The translations under genes were made by a program, and so were the position numbers. Shown in pieces: positions 8,137 through 17,140 of a stretch of DNA of 64,000 nucleotides; positions within the stretch are counted from its first letter, which is position 1, and every line of letters begins with the position of its first letter. Source of the stretch: Clostridia bacterium (GTDB lineage: Bacteria > Bacillota > Clostridia > Lachnospirales > Anaerotignaceae); NCBI GenBank assembly GCA_022651385.1, contig JALCQR010000002.1:248001-312000 (forward strand), in the 5' to 3' direction. The notes beneath the pieces are model-generated. The model saw nothing but the letters and a program-made list of their open reading frames with translations, ran no database searches and was not told the DNA's origin.

Positions 8137-9006
8137 TTACAGCCTCCAAAAACCATGAGGGCCTTTTATCTCAACTGTTTTAGCTGCACATACTGAAGCC
8201 ATTTGCGACGCGGTTCTTACATCAATTCCGTTTGCCATGCAATATGTCAGCGCTCCGGCAAAGCTGTCTCCCGCACCTGTGGTATCAACTGCCTTTGCTT
8301 TTACGCTTTTATAATCAAAAGTACTTTCAGGCGTATAAACCGTGCCGCCGTTTGAGCCTTTTTTCAAAAACACCGTACCGCCGTTATTTATGAAATCCTT
8401 TATCCATTTACTCGTATCTTCTGAAAAATAGCGTATTTCAGTTTCATTCGGCGTAACAACAGTGCTTACTTTTATCATTCTTTCAAGAAGTTCTTTTTTT
8501 ATATCACCTGCAAGAGGGCTTGGGTCAAAAAGTATCTTTATACCATTTTTACTTACATTCTCAATACAGCTCATAATTTCATCTGCGTTTTCATTAAGCA
8601 GGTAATACCCTGTTACAGCGGCGGCTCCTACATTATCAAAATCAGGAACAAGGCCACTAACAAATACGCCTTCCGCTCCCTTTTTAGTCAGAAAAGTTCT
8701 CTCGCCGTCAGGCTCGATAAAAACAAAACAGTATCCGGAAGGCTTATCAACTCTCTTAATATATTTTTCAGAAAAACCATGTTTTTTTATATAATCAATA
8801 ATTGTATCTCCAACTTTATCGTTTCCGACACTCGATACAATATGAGCTTTTCCGCCTATATTGTTTACAGTGGCCGCCATATTTATAGCACAGCCGCCTA
8901 CAAATTCTTCCTCACTATTTATAAATCCGTCTTGTCCTCTTTCAGGATACTTTTCTATATCAAAATATCTGTCAAGCACAAGACCTCCAAAAATAATACA
9001 GTCCAT
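8137..9006 (-). CDS. PfkB family carbohydrate kinase
   Basis: 289 residues with the ribokinase fold. PfkB signature 1 region is GGCAINMAATVNNIGGKAHIVSSVG (about 37-61, quoted in part) and signature 2 is DTTGAGDSFAGAL (about 240-252), which contains the catalytic aspartate and the anion hole. Members phosphorylate ribose, nucleosides, fructose derivatives or other small sugars with ATP. It begins two bases after the ATPase gene stop and is followed by an ADP-ribosylglycohydrolase gene, so it probably phosphorylates a sugar released by that enzyme. The substrate cannot be named. Confidence 0.92.
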   Translation of the reverse strand: MDCIIFGGLVLDRYFDIEKYPERGQDGFINSEEEFVGGCAINMAATVNNIGGKAHIVSSVGNDKVGDTIIDYIKKHGFSEKYIKRVDKPSGYCFVFIEPDGERTFLTKKGAEGVFVSGLVPDFDNVGAAAVTGYYLLNENADEIMSCIENVSKNGIKILFDPSPLAGDIKKELLERMIKVSTVVTPNETEIRYFSEDTSKWIKDFINNGGTVFLKKGSNGGTVYTPESTFDYKSVKAKAVDTTGAGDSFAGALTYCMANGIDVRTASQMASVCAAKTVEIKGPHGFWRL

Positions 9007-9008
9007 AA

Positions 9009-10073
9009 TTATACCTCAATCTTTACGCTTGACGCTGAGTCCCATGTTACAAAAACTTTGTCTCCTCTTTGAGGTCTTTCGCTTATCATGTCGTTTGTCA
9101 CTTCGCAGAGTATACTTTCACCGCCGCAGTTTATATTACATGTGGAAATATTACCCGAATATGTTATATGTTCTATTGTGCCTTTAAGAGCACCTGTTTT
9201 CGGCTCTTTTGAAATACGCATTTTTTCCGGTCTTACTGCATAGAGCGCATTTTCGCCAATTTTTGCTTTTTCGGCTGGTATTGCTACAGTTCCTTTTTCA
9301 TTTTCCAAAACAACATATTTTTCGTCGCTGTTTACATTTGTTACTTTACCCTCAAAGAAATTGGCTTTGCCTAAAAATCCGGCTACAAAACGGCTGTTTG
9401 GCTTTTCATATACTTCATACGGTGTACCTACCTGTTCAATAGCACCGTTATTCATAACAACTATTTTGTCAGAAAGAGTCATCGCCTCTTCTTGGTCATG
9501 AGTAACGAAAAACGTGGTTACTCCTGTTTCCTCAAGAATTCTTCTAAGCTCTACCTGCATTTCAACTCTGAGTTTTTTATCAAGTGCGCTGAGACATTCA
9601 TCCAAAAGAAGAACATCAGGTTTTATAACCAAAGCTCTGGCAAGCGCCACCCTCTGCTGCTGGCCGCCTGAAAGCTCTTTCGGCTTTCTTTTGGAATATT
9701 CCTCCATATGCACCAGTTTCATAATTTCTTCTACTCTTTTATTTATCTCATCAGGTTTTATTTTCCTCTGGCAAAGGCCGTATGCTATATTATCAAACAC
9801 AGTCATGTGCGGAAAAAGAGCGTAACTTTGAAAAACCATACCTATATTTCTTTTATTTACAGGTACTTTTCCCATTGGCTTATCATCAAAATATACCTCT
9901 CCGCCGTCTGTTTTCTCAAACCCTGCTATCATTCTAAGCGTTGTGGTTTTACCGCATCCTGAAGGTCCCAATATAGATACAAGTTTTCCGTCTTCGGCTG
10001 TAAGGTCTATACCCTTAACTACTGTATTTTGTCCATATTTTTTTACTAATCCTTTTAACACAACTGTTGACAT
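9009..10073 (-). CDS. ABC transporter ATP-binding protein, PotA/spermidine-iron-phosphonate type
   Basis: 354 residues: an ABC domain (1-~235) with Walker A GPSGCGKTT, Q-loop GMVFQSYALFPHMTVFDNI, signature LSGGQQQRVALARAL, Walker B DVLLLDECLSALD and H-loop TFFVTHDQEEA, then a C-terminal TOBE domain (~275-350). Walker B ends in Glu-Cys rather than the more common Glu-Pro. This architecture drives importers for polyamines, ferric iron, thiamine, or phosphonates. The start codon follows the permease stop without any gap, so translation is coupled. Confidence 0.93.
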   Translation of the reverse strand: MSTVVLKGLVKKYGQNTVVKGIDLTAEDGKLVSILGPSGCGKTTTLRMIAGFEKTDGGEVYFDDKPMGKVPVNKRNIGMVFQSYALFPHMTVFDNIAYGLCQRKIKPDEINKRVEEIMKLVHMEEYSKRKPKELSGGQQQRVALARALVIKPDVLLLDECLSALDKKLRVEMQVELRRILEETGVTTFFVTHDQEEAMTLSDKIVVMNNGAIEQVGTPYEVYEKPNSRFVAGFLGKANFFEGKVTNVNSDEKYVVLENEKGTVAIPAEKAKIGENALYAVRPEKMRISKEPKTGALKGTIEHITYSGNISTCNINCGGESILCEVTNDMISERPQRGDKVFVTWDSASSVKIEV

Positions 10074-10868
10074 TTATTTACCACCTTTTCCCATCATACT
10101 TTTAAGGCTTGAACCCATTATTATACCTGTTACTGTAAGACAGATAAGAGATATGCCTATAATTACCGTTGAAACAGCATTTATCTCCGGAGTAAAACCA
10201 AATTTAATTGAACTTTGTATCTCTATAGGCAATGTGCTTACGCCGTTTGGCATAAGAAAATAGCTGATAGGGAAGTTATCAAAACTAATCATAAAAGACA
10301 AAAAACCGCCGGCTACCATTGCAGGAGCTATTGCCGGAAGCGTTACCCGTCTGAAAGTAGTAAAAGGAGTAGCGCCCAATGATGCGCTCATTTCCTCCAA
10401 AGACTGGTCCATAGACGCCATTCTTGCCTTTAACACCAAAAGTGAATACGGAAGTGATATAACCACATGCCCTGCACCTACAAAAAACATCGATTTATCA
10501 AGATTAACGGCTCTTATCAGGAGAAGAAGAGAAAGACCCATTATAAGCCAAGGTATACTCATAGGCATCATAGAAACGCTGTCAAAAAGCCCTTTGACTT
10601 TATCAGAAAGAAATCTATGTCCCAAAATGAAAAATGTTGCCAAAATAACACAAATTATGCCCGTAACAATAGCAAGCAAAAATGAGTTTCTTGCCGCCAT
10701 TATAAGTTTTGTATCTTTTATGAGTGCCTGATACCACTGTAGGCTGAATTTAAACGGCATTGAATTATACCTCGACTGGTTAAAGCCCATAAGCATAAGC
10801 ACAAGTATAGGCACATAAAGATAAAGAAGTATAAGCAGTACATATATTCTCGAAAGTGCTTTTTTCAT
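10074..10868 (-). CDS. ABC transporter permease, PotC-like
   Basis: 264 residues with six predicted membrane segments and the cytoplasmic EAA loop EEMSASLGATPFTTFRRVTLPAI (about 155-177, shown in part), which contacts the ATPase. The N-terminus (LSRIYVLLILLYLYVPILVLMLMGFNQSR, in part) is like PotC/PhnV permeases. It overlaps the preceding permease by 4 bases and touches the ATPase gene. No periplasmic/lipoprotein solute-binding protein gene is found in the operon. Confidence 0.92.
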   Translation of the reverse strand: MKKALSRIYVLLILLYLYVPILVLMLMGFNQSRYNSMPFKFSLQWYQALIKDTKLIMAARNSFLLAIVTGIICVILATFFILGHRFLSDKVKGLFDSVSMMPMSIPWLIMGLSLLLLIRAVNLDKSMFFVGAGHVVISLPYSLLVLKARMASMDQSLEEMSASLGATPFTTFRRVTLPAIAPAMVAGGFLSFMISFDNFPISYFLMPNGVSTLPIEIQSSIKFGFTPEINAVSTVIIGISLICLTVTGIIMGSSLKSMMGKGGK

Positions 10869-11701
10869 TCTTCATACCTCTTTCCCCATTTACTTATTGC
10901 GGCCATACTCAAAAGCACCATGGCAAGGAGTATAAACGCTATTGCCGCACCGAAATTCCAGCCATAAATTTCAAAGAACTGGTCCTCAATAACAGTGCCT
11001 ATTACAGTACCGTTTACACCGCCTAATATACGAGGCTCAACAAATGTACCAAGGCACGGAACAAACACAATCATTATACCGGAAATAACACCCGGCATCG
11101 AAATAGGAAATATGACTTTTCTGAAAGTTGTAAATGTCGACGCTCCAAGGCATGTGCTTGCCTCAATAAGAGAGTTGTCCATTCTCTCAAGAGCCATATA
11201 AATAGTAATTACCATATACGGAAAAAAGGCATGTACAAGGCCTATTATTACAGCCGCTTTTGTATAAAGAATACCAAGAGAGCCATGCACAAGACCTACT
11301 GAATTTAAAATGCTTTGAAGTATTCCTCCGTCCTGAAGGAATATAAGCCAGCTGTAGACACGCACAAGCTGATTTGTAAAAAACGGTATTATTATAAGCA
11401 CCATTATAATGTTTTTCATACCTTTTAGTTTTTTCGCCATTATATATGCAAGTGGATATGAAATCAAAAGGCTTATCACAGTTACGAGAACACTGTTAAA
11501 TACAGTACGTCCCGTTAGTTTAAGATATGTAGATTTTGAAAAAAATCTCGCATAGTTTGTAAACACTATACCGGCAGCGCCGCTGTCGCTTTTAAAGCTG
11601 TCTACAAACATTATAAGAAGAGGAAAAATAGCAAAAACAAACAGCACAGCCATTGCAGGCCATGTAAGCATCTGTCTTTTATTCCTGTTCAAAAATACCA
11701 C
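10865..11701 (-). CDS. ABC transporter permease, PotB-like
   Basis: 278 residues, six membrane segments; EAA loop LIEASTCLGASTFTTFRKVI (about 185-204). It has the typical PotB N-terminus with a long loop after the first span. The start is GTG at 11701, with AAGGGAAG upstream. It is the first gene of the operon PotB-like, PotC-like, ATPase, PfkB kinase, ADP-ribosylglycohydrolase. The short upstream spacer contains the 8-bp palindrome AACGCGTT (near 11744), which could be part of an operator; no convincing promoter was assigned. Confidence 0.92.
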   Translation of the reverse strand: MVFLNRNKRQMLTWPAMAVLFVFAIFPLLIMFVDSFKSDSGAAGIVFTNYARFFSKSTYLKLTGRTVFNSVLVTVISLLISYPLAYIMAKKLKGMKNIIMVLIIIPFFTNQLVRVYSWLIFLQDGGILQSILNSVGLVHGSLGILYTKAAVIIGLVHAFFPYMVITIYMALERMDNSLIEASTCLGASTFTTFRKVIFPISMPGVISGIMIVFVPCLGTFVEPRILGGVNGTVIGTVIEDQFFEIYGWNFGAAIAFILLAMVLLSMAAISKWGKRYEE

Positions 11702-11819
11702 TTCCCTTTTTTAAGATATTTAACTTTTTTATTGTACAACAAAACGCGTTGAAGTGCAAAAAATTTTACGGAATATGAGAATTATTTAATCAAAATAAAT
11801 CAAAGGATGTGATTTATAT

Positions 11820-11960
11820 ATGGAAATAAAAGATATCTTTATTTCCAAAGAAAAAAAAGAACGAGACAAAAACTTTTCAGATATTTGCCGTCAATTTTTA
11901 TCAGAAAAAGCTGAAATTGAAAAAGAACAAAAAAAGAACAAAAGACACAAAAATCCATAA
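11820..11960 (+). CDS. Possible 46-residue charged protein
   Basis: ATG at 11820 follows CAAAGGATGTGA at a usable distance. The 46-codon frame reads MEIKDIFISKEKKERDK at its start and ends KKNKRHKNP; it is very rich in Lys/Glu and probably helical. It lies between the divergent-to-it transporter operon and the dispersed repeat, and its stop touches the repeat boundary. I do not recognise it. Composition of this AT-rich spacer could produce such a frame by chance. Confidence 0.35.
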   Translation: MEIKDIFISKEKKERDKNFSDICRQFLSEKAEIEKEQKKNKRHKNP

Positions 11961-12168
11961 ATAAAACCTTGGTGGCTCTGCTTAGCTGGTTCAGTGATTT
12001 CCTTGCAGGATATAGCCTTCGGCTGCCGTCCTTTTTCTGACGGTCACGCACCCAATACTCTTGCAAGCCTTTACTGTCAGTAATTTTGCAAAGCAAAATC
12101 CGCCTGTGGCGTCCGCATATCTTTGCGGTACTTAAAGGTTGACCTAAATTTTACAACTGGCTTCGCCA
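11961..12168. repeat. Dispersed intergenic repeat, copy A (left-truncated, with two inserts)
   Basis: Related to copies at 17141-17464 and 61727-62013. It shares AAAACCTTGGT, the CCAATACTC..TGCAAGCCTTTA block, TTGACCTAAA and the closing hairpin, here TGGC-TTC-GCCA (12158-12168). Relative to the other copies it has an extra ~65-bp hairpin-rich segment (about 11979-12047, with AGCC-TTC-GGCT and CCGTC..GACGG) and a ~59-bp module (12073-12131) that matches, in reverse complement, a module inside copy B. The right end is intact; the left half of the element is missing. Confidence 0.8.
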
Positions 12169-12179
12169 AAACAAACATA

Positions 12180-12211
12180 TAAAAAACAGCGGCAGAGCAA
12201 TGCTCTGCCGC
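12180..12211 (-). terminator. nifJ terminator
   Basis: GCGGCAGAGCA (12189-12199) and TGCTCTGCCGC (12201-12211) form an 11-bp perfect stem 13 bases after the nifJ stop; on the minus strand it is followed by TGTTTTTTA. Confidence 0.92.
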
Positions 12212-12224
12212 AAAATTTATATGT

Positions 12225-15200
12225 TTATTTCTGGTCAGCAAGTTTTATATAACTTTCAAGTCTTTCCTTAGCATTTTCTTCTGCTTTTTCAAAGAGTTCG
12301 CCTGCAATTTCAGGGAATGTTCTGAGAAGTGATGAATATCTTACCTCACCTTTAATGAAGTCTTGGAAACTGCCCTTCGGCTCTCTTGTTGAATCGAGAG
12401 TAAACGGATTCTTTCCCTCTTTTTTAAGCTCAGGATTGAATCTATAGCAATGCCAATAACCGGCTTCAACAGCCTTCTTTATCTCAGTCTGTGCTCCAGA
12501 CATCTTAATACCATGGTTAATACATGGAGCATATCCAATTATAAGTGATGGACCGTGATACTTTTCTGCTTCCACAACGGCTTTTACAAGCTGTGCAGGA
12601 TTTGCGCCCATTGCAACCTGTGCTACGTATACATAGCCATAGCTCATAGCCATCATACCAAGGTCTTTCTTCTTTACTCTCTTGCCGCTTGCTGCAAACT
12701 CAGCAACTGCTCCGGCAGGTGTTGCCTTTGAAGCCTGACCACCTGTATTTGAGTAAACTTCTGTATCAAATACGAATACATTTACATCTTCGCCTGATGC
12801 AAGTACATGGTCAAGTCCGCCGTAACCGATATCGTATGCCCAGCCGTCGCCGCCGAATATCCACTGGCTCTTTTTAGCAAGCTGGTCTTTATTTTCAAGA
12901 ACATCAGCGATTATTTCTTTTGCTTCGGCGCTGTCGCCCTTATAATCTTCAAGAAGTTTTATAAGGTCTGCTGTTGCCTGCTGATTTGTGTCGCCGTCAT
13001 TCATTGTCTCAATCCATTTATCAACTGTATCAGCCATTGTTGAGCAGCCCTGAACAGCTTTGAGTTTTTCAAGCTGGTCTTTAAGACGTTCTCTCATATG
13101 TTTTACTGCAACTGCCATACCAAGGCCATATTCGGCATTATCCTCAAAAAGCGAGTTTGCCCAAGCAGGGCCATGTCCATTGTGGTTTGTTGTATATGGT
13201 GTTGAAGGTGCGCTGCCGCCCCATATTGATGAACATCCTGTTGCATTAGCTATATACATTCTGTCACCGAAAAGCTGAGTTACAAGTTTTGCGTAAGGTG
13301 TTTCACCGCATCCTGCACATGCGCCGCTGAACTCAAGAAGCGGCTGTTTAAGCTGGCTGCCTTTTACGCTGTCTTTCGGTATAAGGTTTTCTTTAGGTGA
13401 AAGAGTCATAGCGTAATCCCAATTTTCAATCTGTTTTTCCTGTGTATGTGCCGGCTGCATTACAAGTGCCTTACCCTTAGCAGGGCATACCGTTACACAG
13501 CTTCCGCATCCGAGGCAGTCAAGAGGTGAAATCTGGATTCTGAATTCATATCCTTCAAGGCCCTTGCCGAAAGCTTTTTTGGTTTCAAATGAAGCAGGAA
13601 CGCCTTTCTTTTCATCAGGTGAAACTAAAAACGGTCTTATTGCTGCATGAGGGCATACATATGAACACATATTGCACTGGATACATTTTGTAATATCCCA
13701 CTCAGGAACATCTACGGCTACGCCACGTTTTTCATAAGCAGTAGTGCCGTCTGGGAATGTTCCGTCTTCTCTGCCTTTGAAAGCACTTACAGGAAGCTTG
13801 TCGCCTTGCTGTGCATTCATAGGTTCTGCCACATTCTTTACAAAGTCAGGTTTGTCTTTTCCCTCTGCTTTTGGAGCGTCTACAGCATTTTTCCATGAAG
13901 CAGGCACTTCAACTTTTACCATCTTATCTACACCCTGGTCAACAGCGGCATAATTCATTTTAAGTATATTTTCACCCTTCTTGCCGTAGCTCTTAGTAAT
14001 AGCTTCTTTCATATACTTAACTGCATCATCAATAGGAATGATATTTGCAAGTTTAAAGAATGCTGCCTGAAGAACTGAGTTTACACGGTTTCCAAGGCCA
14101 ATTTCTTTTGCAATCTGTGTACCGTTTATAATATAGAATTTAATATTGTTTTCAGCAAAGTATTTCTTCATTGCTGCCGGAAGCTTTTCGTCAAGCTCCG
14201 ATACCGGCCACTCTGTATTGAGAAGGAAAATACCGCCCGGATTTAAGTCTGAATACATATCATAAAGATTTACGTATTCCTGTTTATGACATGCTACAAA
14301 ATCAGCTGTCTTAACAAGATATGTACTTCTTATAGGCTTCTTTCCGAAACGAAGGTGGCTTTGTGTAACACCGCCGGACTTCTTTGAGTCATATGAAAAA
14401 TAAGCCTGAGCATACATATCAGTATGGTCGCCGATAATCTTAATTGAGTTTTTGTTTGCGCCTACTGTACCGTCTGAGCCAAGGCCCCAGAATTTACAGC
14501 TTATTGTGCCGTCGTTTTCAGTTACGTTTACCTCTGCTCCTACAGGAAGCGAAAGATTTGTAACATCATCAATGATACCTACTGTAAAGTGATGTTTCGG
14601 ATTTTCAAGTTTAAGATTGTTATATACGGCTATAATCTGTGCCGGTGTTACGTCTTTTGAACCAAGGCCGTAACGTCCTGCTACAACTGTAGGTTTCATA
14701 TCTGATTCAAACATTGCTGTACATACATCCTGGTATAACGGTTCTCCAAGTGCGCCAGGTTCTTTTGTTCTGTCAAGAACAGCAATCTTCTTTACACTCT
14801 CAGGAAGAGCTGCAAGAAGATGCTTTGTTGAGAACGGTCTGAAAAGATGTACTTTTATAAGACCAACTTTTTCACCTTTAGCCATAAGGTAATCTATTGT
14901 TTCTTCTATTGCCTCACATGCTGAGCCCATAGCAATTATTACTCTGTCTGCATCAGGAGCGCCGTAATAATTGAAAAGTTTATAATCTCTGCCTGTAAGT
15001 TTACTTATTTCATTCATATAGTTTTCGCAAACACCTACTACATTTTCATAGAAAGGATTGCTTGCCTCTCTTGCCTGGAAGAATATATCCGGGTTCTGAG
15101 CCGTGCCTCTTAAAACAGGATGCTCAGGATTGAGAGCATTTCTCTTAAATTTATTTACTGCGTCCATATCAACGAGCTTTGCAAGGTCGTTATAGTCAAG

Positions 15201-15755
15201 ACATTCTATTTTCTGGATTTCATGTGATGTTCTGAAACCATCAAAGAAATGAAGGAAAGGTACTCTGCCTTTTATAGCTGAAAGATGTGCAACTGCTGCA
15301 AGATCCATTACTTCCTGAACCGAGTTTGACGCAAGCATTGCAAAACCTGTCTGACGGCATGCCATTACGTCGGAATGATCGCCGAAAATTGAAAGCGCAT
15401 GCGAAGCAACTGCTCTGGCGCTTACATGAAATACGCATGGAAGAAGCTCTCCTGCAATTTTATACATATTAGGGATCATAAGAAGAAGGCCCTGGCTTGC
15501 TGTGTAAGTTGTTGTAAGAGCACCTGCTGCAAGTGAACCGTGAACCGTACCTGATGCGCCGCCCTCCGACTGCATTTCAACAACCTTTACTGTCTGTCCG
15601 AAAATGTTTTTCTTTCCATTGGCTGCCCACTCATCATCGTGTTCTGCCATTGGTGACGATGGTGTAATAGGGTAAATGCCCGCAACTTCAGTAAACGCAT
15701 ATGAAGAATATGCGGCAGCCTCATTACCGTCCATTGTTTTCATGATCTTAGCCAT
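12225..15755 (-). CDS. nifJ: Pyruvate:ferredoxin (flavodoxin) oxidoreductase
   Basis: 1176 residues, the normal single-chain length. The enzyme converts pyruvate, CoA and oxidised ferredoxin to acetyl-CoA, CO2 and reduced ferredoxin in the cytosol, central to clostridial fermentation. The N-terminus has the alpha-subunit pattern MDGNEAAAYSSYAFTEVAGIYPITPSSPMAEH, given here in part as YPITPSSPMAE. The ferredoxin-like insert has CIQCNMCSYVCP (about 690) and CLGCGSCVTVCP (about 747). The TPP domain has CAGCGETPY (about 815-823, also a cluster ligand) and GGDGWAYDIGYGGLDHVLAS (about 960). GAAAGGAAG precedes the ATG. It stands alone with its own promoter and terminator. Confidence 0.98.
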   Translation of the reverse strand: MAKIMKTMDGNEAAAYSSYAFTEVAGIYPITPSSPMAEHDDEWAANGKKNIFGQTVKVVEMQSEGGASGTVHGSLAAGALTTTYTASQGLLLMIPNMYKIAGELLPCVFHVSARAVASHALSIFGDHSDVMACRQTGFAMLASNSVQEVMDLAAVAHLSAIKGRVPFLHFFDGFRTSHEIQKIECLDYNDLAKLVDMDAVNKFKRNALNPEHPVLRGTAQNPDIFFQAREASNPFYENVVGVCENYMNEISKLTGRDYKLFNYYGAPDADRVIIAMGSACEAIEETIDYLMAKGEKVGLIKVHLFRPFSTKHLLAALPESVKKIAVLDRTKEPGALGEPLYQDVCTAMFESDMKPTVVAGRYGLGSKDVTPAQIIAVYNNLKLENPKHHFTVGIIDDVTNLSLPVGAEVNVTENDGTISCKFWGLGSDGTVGANKNSIKIIGDHTDMYAQAYFSYDSKKSGGVTQSHLRFGKKPIRSTYLVKTADFVACHKQEYVNLYDMYSDLNPGGIFLLNTEWPVSELDEKLPAAMKKYFAENNIKFYIINGTQIAKEIGLGNRVNSVLQAAFFKLANIIPIDDAVKYMKEAITKSYGKKGENILKMNYAAVDQGVDKMVKVEVPASWKNAVDAPKAEGKDKPDFVKNVAEPMNAQQGDKLPVSAFKGREDGTFPDGTTAYEKRGVAVDVPEWDITKCIQCNMCSYVCPHAAIRPFLVSPDEKKGVPASFETKKAFGKGLEGYEFRIQISPLDCLGCGSCVTVCPAKGKALVMQPAHTQEKQIENWDYAMTLSPKENLIPKDSVKGSQLKQPLLEFSGACAGCGETPYAKLVTQLFGDRMYIANATGCSSIWGGSAPSTPYTTNHNGHGPAWANSLFEDNAEYGLGMAVAVKHMRERLKDQLEKLKAVQGCSTMADTVDKWIETMNDGDTNQQATADLIKLLEDYKGDSAEAKEIIADVLENKDQLAKKSQWIFGGDGWAYDIGYGGLDHVLASGEDVNVFVFDTEVYSNTGGQASKATPAGAVAEFAASGKRVKKKDLGMMAMSYGYVYVAQVAMGANPAQLVKAVVEAEKYHGPSLIIGYAPCINHGIKMSGAQTEIKKAVEAGYWHCYRFNPELKKEGKNPFTLDSTREPKGSFQDFIKGEVRYSSLLRTFPEIAGELFEKAEENAKERLESYIKLADQK

Positions 15756-15841
15756 AGATGAACTTCCTTTCTTTTTTTTATTTTTCTCTCCGGTATTGCC
15801 CTGTAATTAAAACTTTTGCTGATTATTAATTGCATCAACAA

Positions 15842-15879
15842 ATTGTATTTATTATAGTACAATTTTCAGTGTAATTCAA
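15842..15879 (-). promoter_or_regulatory. nifJ promoter with inverted repeat over the -10
   Basis: On the minus strand TTGAAT (15879-15874), a 17-base spacer and TATAAT (15856-15851) make a strong sigma-A promoter about 95 bases before the nifJ start. An inverted repeat AATTGTA (15841-15847) / TACAATT (15858-15864) encloses the -10 box and could be an operator. The rest of the 15880-16229 spacer is AT-rich and noncoding apart from a hairpin at 16051-16071 and a terminator at 16159-16191. Confidence 0.7.
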
Positions 15880-16050
15880 TAGATATTTTGTAAAGATAAT
15901 TTTAAAGCTACCAATTTTTCACAAATTTTGCAACAGAATCTTTTCTACTGTGCAGAACAGGATACAGTGTTTTGTATACTAAAATGTTTTTATTGATTTT
16001 TCCTTGAAACTACGGTTTTCAGGTATTTTTCACACGTTACATGCTATTGT

Positions 16051-16071
16051 GGCGGCCAATTTTGGACGCCC
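16051..16071. other. Isolated hairpin in spacer
   Basis: GGCGGCCAA and TTGGACGCC pair with one mismatch around TT in an otherwise AT-rich spacer. There is no T-run on either side, so it does not look like a terminator. Function unknown. Confidence 0.4.
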
Positions 16072-16158
16072 AAATTTATATTTTATATCACAAATACGAG
16101 ATATTAATTTTTCAATACGTGTATAATTTAAGGTGCAAATGATAATATAAACAAAAAA

Positions 16159-16191
16159 ACAGGTCTTTTAATGAATACATTTTCAGCCTGT
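16159..16191 (-). terminator. Probable terminator of the DMT transporter gene
   Basis: On the minus strand ACAGG .. CCTGT with an inner AATG-TATT-CATT helix is followed by TTTTTTTG, about 40 bases after the stop at 16230. Confidence 0.55.
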
Positions 16192-16229
16192 AAAAACCAT
16201 ATCATGTTTATTTAATAAAAAATATTTTA

Positions 16230-17078
16230 TTATTTTTTTAATGTCGTGTATAAAACCACAGACAAAATTATAACCCCACCTATTATCTCTCTCATACTCG
16301 GAATTTCCCTCAGTATAAATATGGCAAGAACTATGCCGTATACTGTTTCCATTCCGGATACTACGCCGGCTGTCGTGACTTTTACGTTTTTTAAACTTTC
16401 AACAAAAAGCGTGTGTGCAACTGCGGTACATAAAACTCCAAGAATTATAAGCAGCACTATGTCTTTTGGAGTAAATGTCGGTCTGACTAAAAACAATACA
16501 GGCAAAAGAAGTATTGTTGCCGTGCCCTGCTCATAAAGACATACCGTTCGCCCTGCATAGCACGATGATAGATGCCTGTTAAGAAGCGACAAAACAGCAT
16601 ATGTTATACTGCTTACCATTCCCCATATTATGCCTAAAGTCATAGTGTTTTGAAAGCTGAATTCAGGTATTGTTATAATAAGGCCGATAAGAACCATTGC
16701 AGCCTGAATTATGCCTGATGCACTAAACTTTTCCTTATATATTAAAGGTTCAAGAAAAGATACAAAAACCGGAAACGTAGAATATGTAATTGTGCCAATA
16801 GCAACTGTAGAAAGACGTATGGAGTGCATAAAAGAAAACCAGTGCACTGCCATCACTACCCCTGCAAAAATCGCTATAAAAACATCAAATTTGTTTTTAA
16901 GTTTCAAATTATCATGGCCGGCCTCAGCAAATATTAAAAGCACAGCCGATGAGAAAAAAACTCGTCCAAAAGTTATAACTGCCGAAGGATATGACACAAA
17001 CTTGATTATTACTCCGGCAAAACCCATAAGAAGTACGGATATGTGTAGATATATTATGCTTTTTTTGGACTTTGTCAT
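16230..17078 (-). CDS. EamA/DMT superfamily permease
   Basis: 282 residues with about ten hydrophobic segments arranged as two EamA repeats (SIIYLHISVLLMGFAGVIIKF at the N-terminus in part; SITYAVLSLLNRHLS starts the second). Typical motifs are a lysine/proline-containing start of each repeat and the ends ETVYGIVLAIFILREIPSMREIIGG and AALP-like segments. Members export amino acids or small metabolites through the cytoplasmic membrane; the substrate is unknown. It has GGGAG before the ATG, is monocistronic, and has a dispersed repeat immediately upstream. Confidence 0.9.
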   Translation of the reverse strand: MTKSKKSIIYLHISVLLMGFAGVIIKFVSYPSAVITFGRVFFSSAVLLIFAEAGHDNLKLKNKFDVFIAIFAGVVMAVHWFSFMHSIRLSTVAIGTITYSTFPVFVSFLEPLIYKEKFSASGIIQAAMVLIGLIITIPEFSFQNTMTLGIIWGMVSSITYAVLSLLNRHLSSCYAGRTVCLYEQGTATILLLPVLFLVRPTFTPKDIVLLIILGVLCTAVAHTLFVESLKNVKVTTAGVVSGMETVYGIVLAIFILREIPSMREIIGGVIILSVVLYTTLKK

Positions 17079-17140
17079 TTTAATACTCCCATAGTTCTAT
17101 ATTTCTGTTTATAAGTTTTGGTGCAATATTCCAGATTTGT

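Noticed and set aside
11961-12168. Repeat considered as an insertion sequence or integron-type attachment site
   Set aside because: No transposase or integrase frame is present in any of the three copies; better described as a non-coding dispersed repeat.
16051-16071. Hairpin considered as a terminator
   Set aside because: No T-run on either strand and no gene end close by.
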